A stretch of DNA of 9,439 nt from Lachnospiraceae bacterium (GTDB lineage Bacteria; Bacillota; Clostridia; Lachnospirales; Lachnospiraceae), in the NCBI GenBank assembly GCA_017959525.1, contig JAGDAL010000016.1, positions 1 through 9,439 of the forward strand, written 5' to 3'. The first letter of the stretch is position 1. Every line of letters begins with the position of its first letter. Shown in pieces: positions 1 to 6,490 of this stretch. Made by a program: the position numbers and the translations under genes. Below the pieces are notes generated by a model. It had not been told where the DNA came from and ran no database searches. It saw only the letters and a program-made list of their open reading frames with translations.

Positions 1-565
1 CAGCTGCAGACGATACATCTGCAGCCTCATGTAACTTCAGCTTGAACAATTCTTCCGCGCCGAAAATGGAGAGGGTGAAAGCATCGATCAATTTCAACTG
101 CGCTTTTTTCTCATCCAGCTTACCGGTTTTATCACGGCAATCTTCGATATTTTTGACAATTTCCTTAGGGGAGGAGAGGGCAGCTAGGATGGCCGCAGTC
201 TTTTTTGCCTCCATGTCATATTCCGGCATCTCTTCTTTGATATTGTTCAAACCAAAAGCAATGTTTTGGTAAACTGTCATATTTGGCCACAGGGCGTAGT
301 TCTGGAACAAAAATCCCACCTTACGCTTGTTCGGAGGAACGTTGATTCCCTGCGCACTGTCAAACACCACCTGGTCACCGATGGTGATACGTCCGCTGGT
401 CGGAGTCTCCAAACCGGCAATCATACGAAGTGTTGTTGTTTTTCCACATCCACTCGGTCCCAAAAGGGTGATGAATGCGTTATCTTCAATATCTAAATCC
501 AAATGATCAACGGCATAGAACTTGCCCCATCGTTTGGTCACATCTGTTAATTTAATCTCTGGCAT
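1..565 (-). CDS. ABC importer ATP-binding protein, 3' end outside the window
   Basis: This is the cytoplasmic ATPase of the importer encoded just upstream. The 188 visible residues begin at an ATG (565-563) preceded by AAAGGGA at good spacing, 17 nt after the permease stop, so it is the third gene of the transport operon. Walker A is G36-PSGCGKTT-44, a likely A-loop aromatic is W13, and the Q-loop glutamine is Q88 in FLFQNYALWPNMT. This N-terminal part matches the MalK/FbpC/PotA type. After NIAFGL (101-106) the protein departs from the family. The LSGGQ signature normally lies about 45-55 residues after the Q-loop, yet 100 residues after Q88 it has not appeared. The segment 108-188 is rich in Lys, Glu, Ala and Leu and looks helical, which suggests an insertion in the helical subdomain. 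The frame is open to the window edge, so signature, Walker B and any C-terminal domain are not visible. The ATPase call is very secure; the substrate is unknown. Confidence 0.95.
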   Translation of the reverse strand, partial: MPEIKLTDVTKRWGKFYAVDHLDLDIEDNAFITLLGPSGCGKTTTLRMIAGLETPTSGRITIGDQVVFDSAQGINVPPNKRKVGFLFQNYALWPNMTVYQNIAFGLNNIKEEMPEYDMEAKKTAAILAALSSPKEIVKNIEDCRDKTGKLDEKKAQLKLIDAFTLSIFGAEELFKLKLHEAADVSSAA

Positions 566-582
566 AACGTTTTCCCTTTCTA

Positions 583-2400
583 TCAACCACCGATACCTTC
601 ATCCAGGCTTGCTCCGGTAATCTTGTTTATCAACGTATTAAAAATCAAAATGGTAACAATCAAAATCAAATTGATTGCGCTGGAGAAGGCGTACAAGCCC
701 ATCTCGTCGAAGTAGTCCAACGTTGTGGAAAGGATGAATCCCTGCGTACACAACAGAAGGAACAAGGACAATTCTCTTAAGCAAGTCATAAACGGAAGCA
801 AGAATCCGCTGATGATCGATGACTTTTGAATTGGAATAATGATGTTCACCATACGCTTCACCCAAGGGATGTCTTGGATGATAGCGGCCTCTTCAATCTC
901 CCCGCTTAACTGAAGCATGGAGTTGAGTGCACTTCGGCTGGCGAACGGGATGTACTTTACCGTTCCAACGATAATTAAGAGGGCATAGGTATTAAACAAA
1001 TTAATCTTGTCGTTGGAAAAGAGGATAAAGTACGCGGCACCAACTGCGAGGGATGGCATTAAGTATGGTAAGAATGCCATGTTGTTTACATAGTTGGCCC
1101 ACTTGCTACGGCGGTTTTTGGAAACCGCATATCCAATCAATGTACCGATGGTTCCGGCAACCAGGGCACAGATGACGGCAACAAGCATCGTTCCTCCGAA
1201 TGCATGCCAGATGGTCTTGTTGAACAAGATACCATGCTGTCCATACATGGCGCTGTCAGCATTGTTTCTGGAAATCCACCACTTGGTCGTCAGCATGCTG
1301 GCATCGTGATTATAGAGGAAGCTGTAATCTCCCGGATTCGGCAAAAATGTCTCAATTGCAAAGGAGATGATTGGGAAAATACTGGTAATGAAGGTCAGGA
1401 AAATCAGCACGATTGCAATCACGTGTTTTCCAACTTTTCCCAAGTTAATTTTAGAAATCTGACCGGATTTACCGGTTACAGTTGTATAACTCTTTCTACT
1501 CTTCAAGGACAACTGGTTCATTCCCAGAATCAAGATTCCAAAAATCATCATGATGATGGCAAGAATACTTGCTTCACCGGTGTACTTGGAATTCAAAGAA
1601 ACATACTTGGTAGAAAGTGTGGTAAGTCCGAGGTAGTGTGGAACCGGGTAAGATCCCATGGCACTTCCGAATACCAACAGAATGGTGGACAGAATCGCCG
1701 GCTTTACCATCGGTAAGGTCACGCGGAACATAATCTTCCACTTCGGGGTATCCAGAATGGTCGCAGCCTCTTCCAGGTTGGCGTCCATGTTACGGAAAAT
1801 ACCGCCAATCATGATGTAGGCAAACGGCGCATAATGTAAGCCCAATACCACGGCACTTGGGAACAATCCCACGCACCACCACTTCGGAGCTAATATTCCA
1901 AACAAAGATGCAAGCAAACCATTGGATGTACCTGTGATTTGGTTGCTGTAAAAAAGGTGCTGCCATACAACTGCCAGAGTCCACTGCGGCATGATGTACG
2001 GAAAAATAAAGATAGAACTTAAATACTTGCGGCATTTCATGTTCGTTCTTGTCACTAAGAACGCCATTACACCACCGAATAAAATTGCAATCAAGCAAGT
2101 CAGTACGGCAAGTAATACCGTATTCAAAACAGGAGACCAAAGATTGGTCTTCGCAAGCGGACTCGTAAATAAGTCCACATAGTTTACCGGCGAATAACCG
2201 TCCGCCCTTCCGGTCAAAAATGCATCGATGGTTCCCGGATGTACTTTGAATGTATCCTGCACAATTGCTACGATCGGTGCAATTGTGGTGAACGTAAGAA
2301 CCGTTCCAAACAGGAGCAGGATTACATTCTGGGGCTTAGAGAAAAACGTCCGTATTTTATTCAAAAAAACTTTTGATGAATTAATCTGTGTCTGCTCCAT
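583..2400 (-). CDS. ABC transporter permease with two fused membrane domains (Fbp/Afu/Thi-like layout)
   Basis: This 605-residue inner-membrane protein would form the whole translocation channel of the importer. It has about twelve hydrophobic segments (roughly 27-48, 93-117, 126-145, 176-202, 234-252, 278-295, 325-350, 400-425, 441-462, 470-488, 526-552, 572-592). Two copies of the BPD_transp_1 domain are joined by a basic cytoplasmic linker near 297-324. Each half carries an EAA coupling loop that docks on the ATPase: EEAATILDTP at 210-219 and EEAAIIQDIP at 503-512. In both, the usual glycine four residues after EAA is aspartate. The fused layout is typical of iron(III), thiamine and 2-aminoethylphosphonate importers. 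I chose the ATG at 2400 because GAAGGGAAAATT gives a well-spaced ribosome site. An upstream in-frame TTG at 2448 would translate an intercistronic hairpin and has no well-spaced site. The gene follows the binding protein by 65 nt and precedes the ATPase by 17 nt. The substrate cannot be read from the sequence. Confidence 0.93.
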   Translation of the reverse strand: MEQTQINSSKVFLNKIRTFFSKPQNVILLLFGTVLTFTTIAPIVAIVQDTFKVHPGTIDAFLTGRADGYSPVNYVDLFTSPLAKTNLWSPVLNTVLLAVLTCLIAILFGGVMAFLVTRTNMKCRKYLSSIFIFPYIMPQWTLAVVWQHLFYSNQITGTSNGLLASLFGILAPKWWCVGLFPSAVVLGLHYAPFAYIMIGGIFRNMDANLEEAATILDTPKWKIMFRVTLPMVKPAILSTILLVFGSAMGSYPVPHYLGLTTLSTKYVSLNSKYTGEASILAIIMMIFGILILGMNQLSLKSRKSYTTVTGKSGQISKINLGKVGKHVIAIVLIFLTFITSIFPIISFAIETFLPNPGDYSFLYNHDASMLTTKWWISRNNADSAMYGQHGILFNKTIWHAFGGTMLVAVICALVAGTIGTLIGYAVSKNRRSKWANYVNNMAFLPYLMPSLAVGAAYFILFSNDKINLFNTYALLIIVGTVKYIPFASRSALNSMLQLSGEIEEAAIIQDIPWVKRMVNIIIPIQKSSIISGFLLPFMTCLRELSLFLLLCTQGFILSTTLDYFDEMGLYAFSSAINLILIVTILIFNTLINKITGASLDEGIGG

Positions 2401-2419
2401 AATTTTCCCTTCAAATGAA

Positions 2420-2444
2420 CCGGGCAGGCATAACACCTGCCCGG
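2420..2444 (-). promoter_or_regulatory. Intercistronic GC-rich hairpin without U-tract
   Basis: A perfect 9-bp inverted repeat (CCGGGCAGG and CCTGCCCGG) encloses a 7-nt loop in the 65-nt gap between binding-protein stop and permease start. On the transcribed strand it is followed by TTCATTTGAAGG, not a T-run, so it does not look like an intrinsic terminator. It ends 19 nt before the permease ATG, just upstream of that gene's ribosome site. Hairpins in this position, after a binding-protein gene and before its permease, are known in other ABC operons (malE-malF is the classic case). There they protect the upstream message from 3' decay and give excess binding protein over membrane subunits. 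The structure is seen directly; the role is inferred. Confidence 0.7.
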
Positions 2445-2465
2445 ACAAACTCCTCTATTAATGAA

Positions 2466-3866
2466 TTACTCTTCTTCTGCTGCATCCGCATACTTGGTAA
2501 GTAGCTCAATCCAGCTTCCGACGGTGAAGGAAACAGAAGAACAATACTCCGGATCCTCCAATACCAAACCACCGTCTGTGGTCCACCAGTCATATCCACG
2601 GTCATTCTTGCAATCGAATACGTTGTTTCCTTCTTCATCGTATCCGCCCTTGGAATGTCCATAGGTTGTTTCAATTGCCTTAGCAACTTCCGGATTGGAA
2701 GAATAACCTCCCATATCCTTGCCCCAAGCACTGAAGCCATCTTCTGTTGTTGTCATGTAAGCGATGAAAGCACATGCGGTCCATGGAAGTGGGCTATTGT
2801 CAGTTACGAACAAGTAATGGCAGTATCCGAATCCACCCATACCGGTGTAGCCATCCTGATAAGCTGCAACCTTGATGTTGTTTACGGATACACCTGCAGA
2901 TTCCTCTACAGAACGAAGCTTGGAATATACCAATAATCCGGACTGATCGGTTGCGGAATCGGAAACCAAAGTGTTACAAATTGGGCCGTCATCGGTCTGC
3001 TCATTGTAGCTGCCAACCCATAACTTAATCCAAGCCAATGCATATTTGCCGTTCTCGCCAAGGCCAAGGCTGGCTGCTTCCGGCTCCATCTCCTTGATGA
3101 CCGGATCAAAGTATTTCTTCTCGTCTGCGCTTAATGCATCATAAGCAGTCTTTAACTGAGCTGCATACTTATCTTCGGTTAACATATACAAGAAGTTCTT
3201 ACCAACGACTTCGGAATCAATATCCATGAACAATGCATGCTCACCCTCTGCTACGAAATCCCAGCAGTTGTCATATTCCTTGGATCCGGTGCAGTTATAC
3301 ATGAATACCTTGTTCAAGGTCTGTAAGCTTAAGTATCCGTCTACCTCATCCGGTGTAGTTCCGTTGGCTTCTGCCCACTCCTTCGGAATGTAGGTGTCCA
3401 AAATTCCGGTCTGAACCATCTTAGACTCGATCTGGTTACCATCCTGAATCAAAGTCATTGCAAAGGTTCCTTCCGGCTTCAAAGAATCTGCAGTTAACTG
3501 CTCGAAAATCTTATTGTTCTTCGGCTGCTGCCAATCGTACTCCATGCTGTAGGATGGATCGATGGACTGAAGATACTCGATAAACAAAGGAAGTGCTGTC
3601 TTACCACGGCTGGAATTTCCAACGCCGTAGAAGGTCTTGCCGTTAGACTCTTCGATGGCCTTCTGAGCCAACTCTTCCAATGTCATGCCTTCTGCTTCTT
3701 TGATGATTTTCTCTGTCTCGGACAGATAAGCATCATCTTCTGCTTCTTCCACTGCTTCCCCATTCTCAGCGGCTGTCTTGGTGTCGGATGTAGAGGATCC
3801 ACATCCAACAAGTGTGGTTACTGCCATGGTTGCGGCGAGTAACATGGATAATACTCTTTTTTTCAT
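2466..3866 (-). CDS. Extracellular solute-binding lipoprotein of the importer
   Basis: This 466-residue protein is the likely substrate-capture subunit for the permease and ATPase that follow. A lipoprotein signal peptide is clear: MKKR, a hydrophobic core, then the lipobox L19-V-G-C22. An acidic, flexible tether (about 23-50) leads into the ligand-binding body. The ATG at 3866 has a near-perfect AGGAGGG five nt upstream. The overall look is the family-1/Fbp-like class of binding proteins, but at about 445 mature residues it is larger than typical FbpA (about 310-340). I do not see the adjacent tyrosine pair that coordinates Fe(3+) in FbpA. The mature part has seven cysteines besides the lipidated one (192, 201, 297, 349, 365, 419, 442), and its C-terminal region is aromatic-rich (W427, W428). 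It is the first gene of the transport operon and follows the regulator gene by 142 nt, a gap that holds a terminator and a candidate promoter. Ligand unknown. Confidence 0.92.
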   Translation of the reverse strand: MKKRVLSMLLAATMAVTTLVGCGSSTSDTKTAAENGEAVEEAEDDAYLSETEKIIKEAEGMTLEELAQKAIEESNGKTFYGVGNSSRGKTALPLFIEYLQSIDPSYSMEYDWQQPKNNKIFEQLTADSLKPEGTFAMTLIQDGNQIESKMVQTGILDTYIPKEWAEANGTTPDEVDGYLSLQTLNKVFMYNCTGSKEYDNCWDFVAEGEHALFMDIDSEVVGKNFLYMLTEDKYAAQLKTAYDALSADEKKYFDPVIKEMEPEAASLGLGENGKYALAWIKLWVGSYNEQTDDGPICNTLVSDSATDQSGLLVYSKLRSVEESAGVSVNNIKVAAYQDGYTGMGGFGYCHYLFVTDNSPLPWTACAFIAYMTTTEDGFSAWGKDMGGYSSNPEVAKAIETTYGHSKGGYDEEGNNVFDCKNDRGYDWWTTDGGLVLEDPEYCSSVSFTVGSWIELLTKYADAAEEE

Positions 3867-3882
3867 ATTTCCCTCCTGAAAT

Positions 3883-3928
3883 AAAAAATAATCCCCTGAA
3901 CACCATCTCTGCTGTTCATGGGATTATT
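3883..3928 (-). terminator. Intrinsic terminator of the sensor operon, lying in the leader of the binding-protein gene
   Basis: On the transcribed minus strand, AATAATCCC (3928-3920) pairs perfectly with GGGATTATT (3895-3887). Inside, after one A/G mismatch, TGAACA pairs with TGTTCA around a 10-nt loop. The stem is therefore 9 + 6 bp. Six consecutive T residues (3888-3883) and more Ts follow, the standard layout of an intrinsic terminator. It ends only about 17 nt before the binding-protein ATG, leaving no room for a promoter after it. It should stop read-through from the histidine kinase/regulator transcript. Whether it also acts as an attenuator depends on where the downstream transcript starts. 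Confidence 0.75.
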
Positions 3929-3954
3929 ATAAAATTGATGGTTTTCCAACAAAA
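3926..3954 (-). promoter_or_regulatory. Candidate promoter of the binding protein-permease-ATPase operon
   Basis: A perfect TATAAT lies on the minus strand at 3931-3926. With a 17-bp spacer the -35 position (3954-3949) reads TTTTGT, a poor match to TTGACA. A strong -10 with a weak -35 is common at activator-dependent promoters, fitting control by the adjacent AraC-type regulator. The predicted start is near 3919, about 53 nt before the ATG. That start falls just after the 5' arm of the terminator hairpin, so self-initiated transcripts would lack the outer stem. The region is AT-rich, so the match could be chance; start-site mapping would settle it. Confidence 0.45.
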
Positions 3955-3960
3955 CGGGAC

Positions 3961-4007
3961 AAACCTGTTATTATTTTTAAAATTCGAAGATGTTATAAAA
4001 AACCTGT
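3961..4007 (-). repeat. Direct repeats upstream of the transporter promoter, possible regulator sites
   Basis: On the minus strand ACAGGTTT occurs at 4007-4000 and again at 3968-3961, 39 bp apart. ATAACA occurs at 3996-3991 and 3971-3966, 25 bp apart. The proximal copies fuse into ATAACAGGTTT and end about 7 bp upstream of the predicted -35, where an AraC-family activator could touch RNA polymerase. I did not see ACAGGTTT in the sensor operon/MATE intergenic region. Short repeats in AT-rich DNA arise by chance, so the binding role is a guess. Confidence 0.3.
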
Positions 4008-4008
4008 G

Positions 4009-4779
4009 CTAACGACTGCGGTCCTGATACTCAGACGGGGTACAGCCGATGATATTTTTGAAGGTCGTGGAAAAATACGCCAGGTCCTTATATCCCACTT
4101 CTTCCGCCACCTCGTAGACTTTCATACGGCAATCCTTCAGAAGCTTCATGGCTGCACGCATGCGAAAACGGGTAATGTAATTGTTTACCGTATAGTCCGT
4201 TTCTTTCTTGAACACGTGGGACAAATGCCCTTCGCTCATATGCAACGCCTCAGCAATATCGCGCAGACGCAGATTCTGCTCGCCATAGTGGCCTGCGATG
4301 TAATCCAACGCTTCCACCACGTACTTACTCTTGCCGGCACTTCCCAATGCTTTGGATGAGAGTACACTCTCTTCCATCTCTTCCTTGGCCTCCTGCTGGA
4401 TTCCTTCTGCCCGGCCGATAATGGCAAGCACCGCCTGCTCCAAATCCCCGTCATGAAAAGGCTTCAACAGGTAGTCATTCGCGCCGTAACGAATCGCCTG
4501 CTGCGTATACTTAAAATCGCTAAATGCAGTAAGAAAAACAATCGGAACATCGTTCTTATCCTCTTCCCGCAGCACGCGTAACATCTCGATTCCATCCATA
4601 TCCGGCATACGAATATCACACACAACCAAATCCGGATGAATCCGCCGAATGACCTCTAAGCCTTCGCGCCCGCTACCGGCTTCGCCCACGACGCTGCACC
4701 CCATATTTTTCCAATCGATTTCCAGCACGATGCCTTGTCGCACCAGCTTTTCATCGTCAATGACAACAACCTTATACAT
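4009..4779 (-). CDS. AraC-type response regulator (YesN-like)
   Basis: This 256-residue cytoplasmic transcription factor is the output partner of the histidine kinase directly upstream. The N-terminal receiver domain (about 2-122) has the acidic pocket D8-D9, phospho-acceptor D55 in VVCDIRMPDMDG, T84 and the K106-P107 switch pair, all canonical. A linker (about 123-152) leads to the C-terminal AraC/XylS domain with two helix-turn-helix motifs, near 172-191 (IAEALHMSEGHLSHVFKK) and 220-242 (VYEVAEEVGYKDLAYFSTTF), ending in the family signature GCTPSEYQ. The start codon is 4 nt after the kinase stop and its ribosome site (AGAGGG) lies within the last kinase codons, so translation is probably coupled. 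The gene sits between the sensory genes and the transport operon, whose promoter is the most likely target. Assignment is secure; the target is inferred from position. Confidence 0.95.
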   Translation of the reverse strand: MYKVVVIDDEKLVRQGIVLEIDWKNMGCSVVGEAGSGREGLEVIRRIHPDLVVCDIRMPDMDGIEMLRVLREEDKNDVPIVFLTAFSDFKYTQQAIRYGANDYLLKPFHDGDLEQAVLAIIGRAEGIQQEAKEEMEESVLSSKALGSAGKSKYVVEALDYIAGHYGEQNLRLRDIAEALHMSEGHLSHVFKKETDYTVNNYITRFRMRAAMKLLKDCRMKVYEVAEEVGYKDLAYFSTTFKNIIGCTPSEYQDRSR

Positions 4780-4783
4780 ATCT

Positions 4784-6490
4784 CTATCCCTCTTTATTCC
4801 GTGGAAAAAACAACGTTACCAACGTACCGCCTTCTTCCCCCGGTCTCACAGATACCCCTGCGGTTTCGCCGTAGTACAGCTTCAGAATCTTTGCTATGCT
4901 GTCCAGTCCGATATGACGACGTCGTCCGACTTCCCGTTCCTTCGCCACCTCGCCACGGTTGATCCGCTCCATTTCCTCCTGCGGCATGCCACATCCATCA
5001 TCGGACACTTCGATGTACAGCATCTCCGACTCATCATAGATATTCACAAAGATGTGACCGTGTTCTCTGCCCTTTAGGCCATGAATCAGCGCATTCTCTA
5101 CCACCGGCTGGATAATCAGCTTCGGGATTTTGAAATACTCCAATTCCATAGGCACTTCCACATCGTAGCTGAAGGAATTCTCAAATCGAATCTGTTGGAT
5201 TTTCATATAGGATTTCACCAGCTGCAACTCCTCCGCCAGTCGAATGAACCGGTCGCCGGAGATACTCGTCCGAAGAATATTCGCCAGATCCGAAGCCATA
5301 TTTGCCAGCTCCGGCACGCTCTTCGCCTTTGCCACCCACTTCATGGTATCTAAGGTATTGTACAAAAAGTGTGGATTCAACTGTGCCTGCATTGCCGCAA
5401 TGGTCACGTCATTGATTTCCTTCTGCTGGCGTACCTGAATCTCCATGTACTCCTTCAAATCTTCCGTCATACCGTCGAAGGTATCCGAGAGCATTCCGAA
5501 TTCATCGTGTCTCGTAGAATGTACCCGCTCTTCCAGCTGTCCCTGACGGACTTTTTGCATCACGGATACCAACTCATAAACCGGCTTGGCCAGGTACTTA
5601 CTCATGACACCGGACACCGCCATACACACAAGAACTGCCCCCAGCGTCAACACGCCAAGCACATGAATCAAAATCCTGGAGAACTCCCCGGTAAAAATAT
5701 CACGCTCGCCCACTGCCACATAGAACGGATATCCATCCACCGACTGCAAATACGTAAAATAGGTATCCCCCTTCTGGCGTAACGGGCTACCGGAAAACAC
5801 GCGACTGCGCAACTGTTCCACCATATCCGTCTGTCCCACATAGGACGAACAGTAGACCTTATTCCAGGTCTCATCCATAATGGCAAAACCACCGGCCGTC
5901 TGGTCTTCGCGAGCGATAAGCGTCTCAATATTCGCTCCCGTCATGCCCACCAGAAGATATCCAATCAGATTATCCTCCTCGTCCACAATTCCCCGAGCCG
6001 CCTGCAGGCAGACGTCTCCGTGTACATACCGGGACGCACGCGCTACAACCATATTGTCCGCATGTACGCCCGCCTCTTTTAGAATGCCCCAGTATACCGG
6101 AAGATCTCCGGAATTCCCTGCGGTGCGCGTGGTATATAAGCAATGTCCGTTCACATCGTATACTTCAAAAGTCGCATAATCGCGATAATTCCCGGTGGAT
6201 CCATACAAGGTGGTATAGGCCTGATTCTTTTCCCAGGAATCATCCGTTGTAATTCCAACTCGGATGGCATCCTTCTGACTAAGAGTATCCAACAATGTAT
6301 CCATGCCGGTCATGGTTTCTTCCAAGGTCGTGCTGATACTCTCTAAGTGGTTTGCAGCATCCTCCTCCATAGAGCGTTCCACACGGTTTTGGAATAGGCT
6401 CACTAGGCAAATACTGGATATCATAAGCGGCACCAGTGCTGCAATCACGAAGCATACCAGCAGTTCCCGTCGAAATGATGCTGTAATCAT
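4784..6490 (-). CDS. Membrane sensor histidine kinase (YesM/HptS type)
   Basis: This 568-residue kinase autophosphorylates on histidine and passes phosphate to the regulator. The layout is TM1 (about 8-32), a 240-residue extracytoplasmic sensor region (about 34-271, possibly Cache-like from its predicted mixed fold), TM2 (272-296), a HAMP linker (about 297-348), a His_kinase domain with LNPHFLYN at 371-378 (phospho-acceptor H374), and an HATPase_c domain. The ATPase domain shows QPVVENALIHG (461-471, N-box), DDGCGM (497-502) and HIGLDSI (526-532). The start overlaps the upstream binding-protein stop as ATGA, with AAGGAGGTG as a strong ribosome site inside that gene, so the two are translationally linked. 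This fusion-like coupling suggests the binding protein presents ligand to the kinase's extracellular region, as in S. aureus HptA-HptS. The kinase keeps its own full-size sensor domain, so direct ligand sensing is also possible. Confidence 0.95.
   Translation of the reverse strand: MITASFRRELLVCFVIAALVPLMISSICLVSLFQNRVERSMEEDAANHLESISTTLEETMTGMDTLLDTLSQKDAIRVGITTDDSWEKNQAYTTLYGSTGNYRDYATFEVYDVNGHCLYTTRTAGNSGDLPVYWGILKEAGVHADNMVVARASRYVHGDVCLQAARGIVDEEDNLIGYLLVGMTGANIETLIAREDQTAGGFAIMDETWNKVYCSSYVGQTDMVEQLRSRVFSGSPLRQKGDTYFTYLQSVDGYPFYVAVGERDIFTGEFSRILIHVLGVLTLGAVLVCMAVSGVMSKYLAKPVYELVSVMQKVRQGQLEERVHSTRHDEFGMLSDTFDGMTEDLKEYMEIQVRQQKEINDVTIAAMQAQLNPHFLYNTLDTMKWVAKAKSVPELANMASDLANILRTSISGDRFIRLAEELQLVKSYMKIQQIRFENSFSYDVEVPMELEYFKIPKLIIQPVVENALIHGLKGREHGHIFVNIYDESEMLYIEVSDDGCGMPQEEMERINRGEVAKEREVGRRRHIGLDSIAKILKLYYGETAGVSVRPGEEGGTLVTLFFPRNKEG

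Noticed and set aside
3..25. Inverted repeat GCTGCAGA / TCTGCAGC with a 7-nt loop.
   Set aside because: It lies inside the ATPase coding frame and follows from Ala and Ser codons flanking Asp-Val; no U-tract or position suggests a function.
42..496. Two short plus-strand open frames of 76 codons each.
   Set aside because: They lie antisense to the clearly coding ATPase gene with Walker A and Q-loop, have no recognisable product and no ribosome site.
2411..2432. Mini-gene of six codons (MPARFI) starting in the hairpin loop, as a possible leader peptide.
   Set aside because: Its ATG is in the hairpin loop, the peptide has no regulatory codon bias, and there is no alternative hairpin to control.
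2401..2448. Upstream TTG start that would lengthen the permease by 16 residues.
   Set aside because: It would translate through the intercistronic hairpin, the GGAG is too close to the TTG, and the ATG at 2400 has a well-placed GAAGGG.
3941..3955. Small inverted repeat GTTTT/AAAAC with a 5-nt loop over the -35 region.
   Set aside because: Five A/T-rich pairs in AT-rich DNA are expected by chance; no further support.
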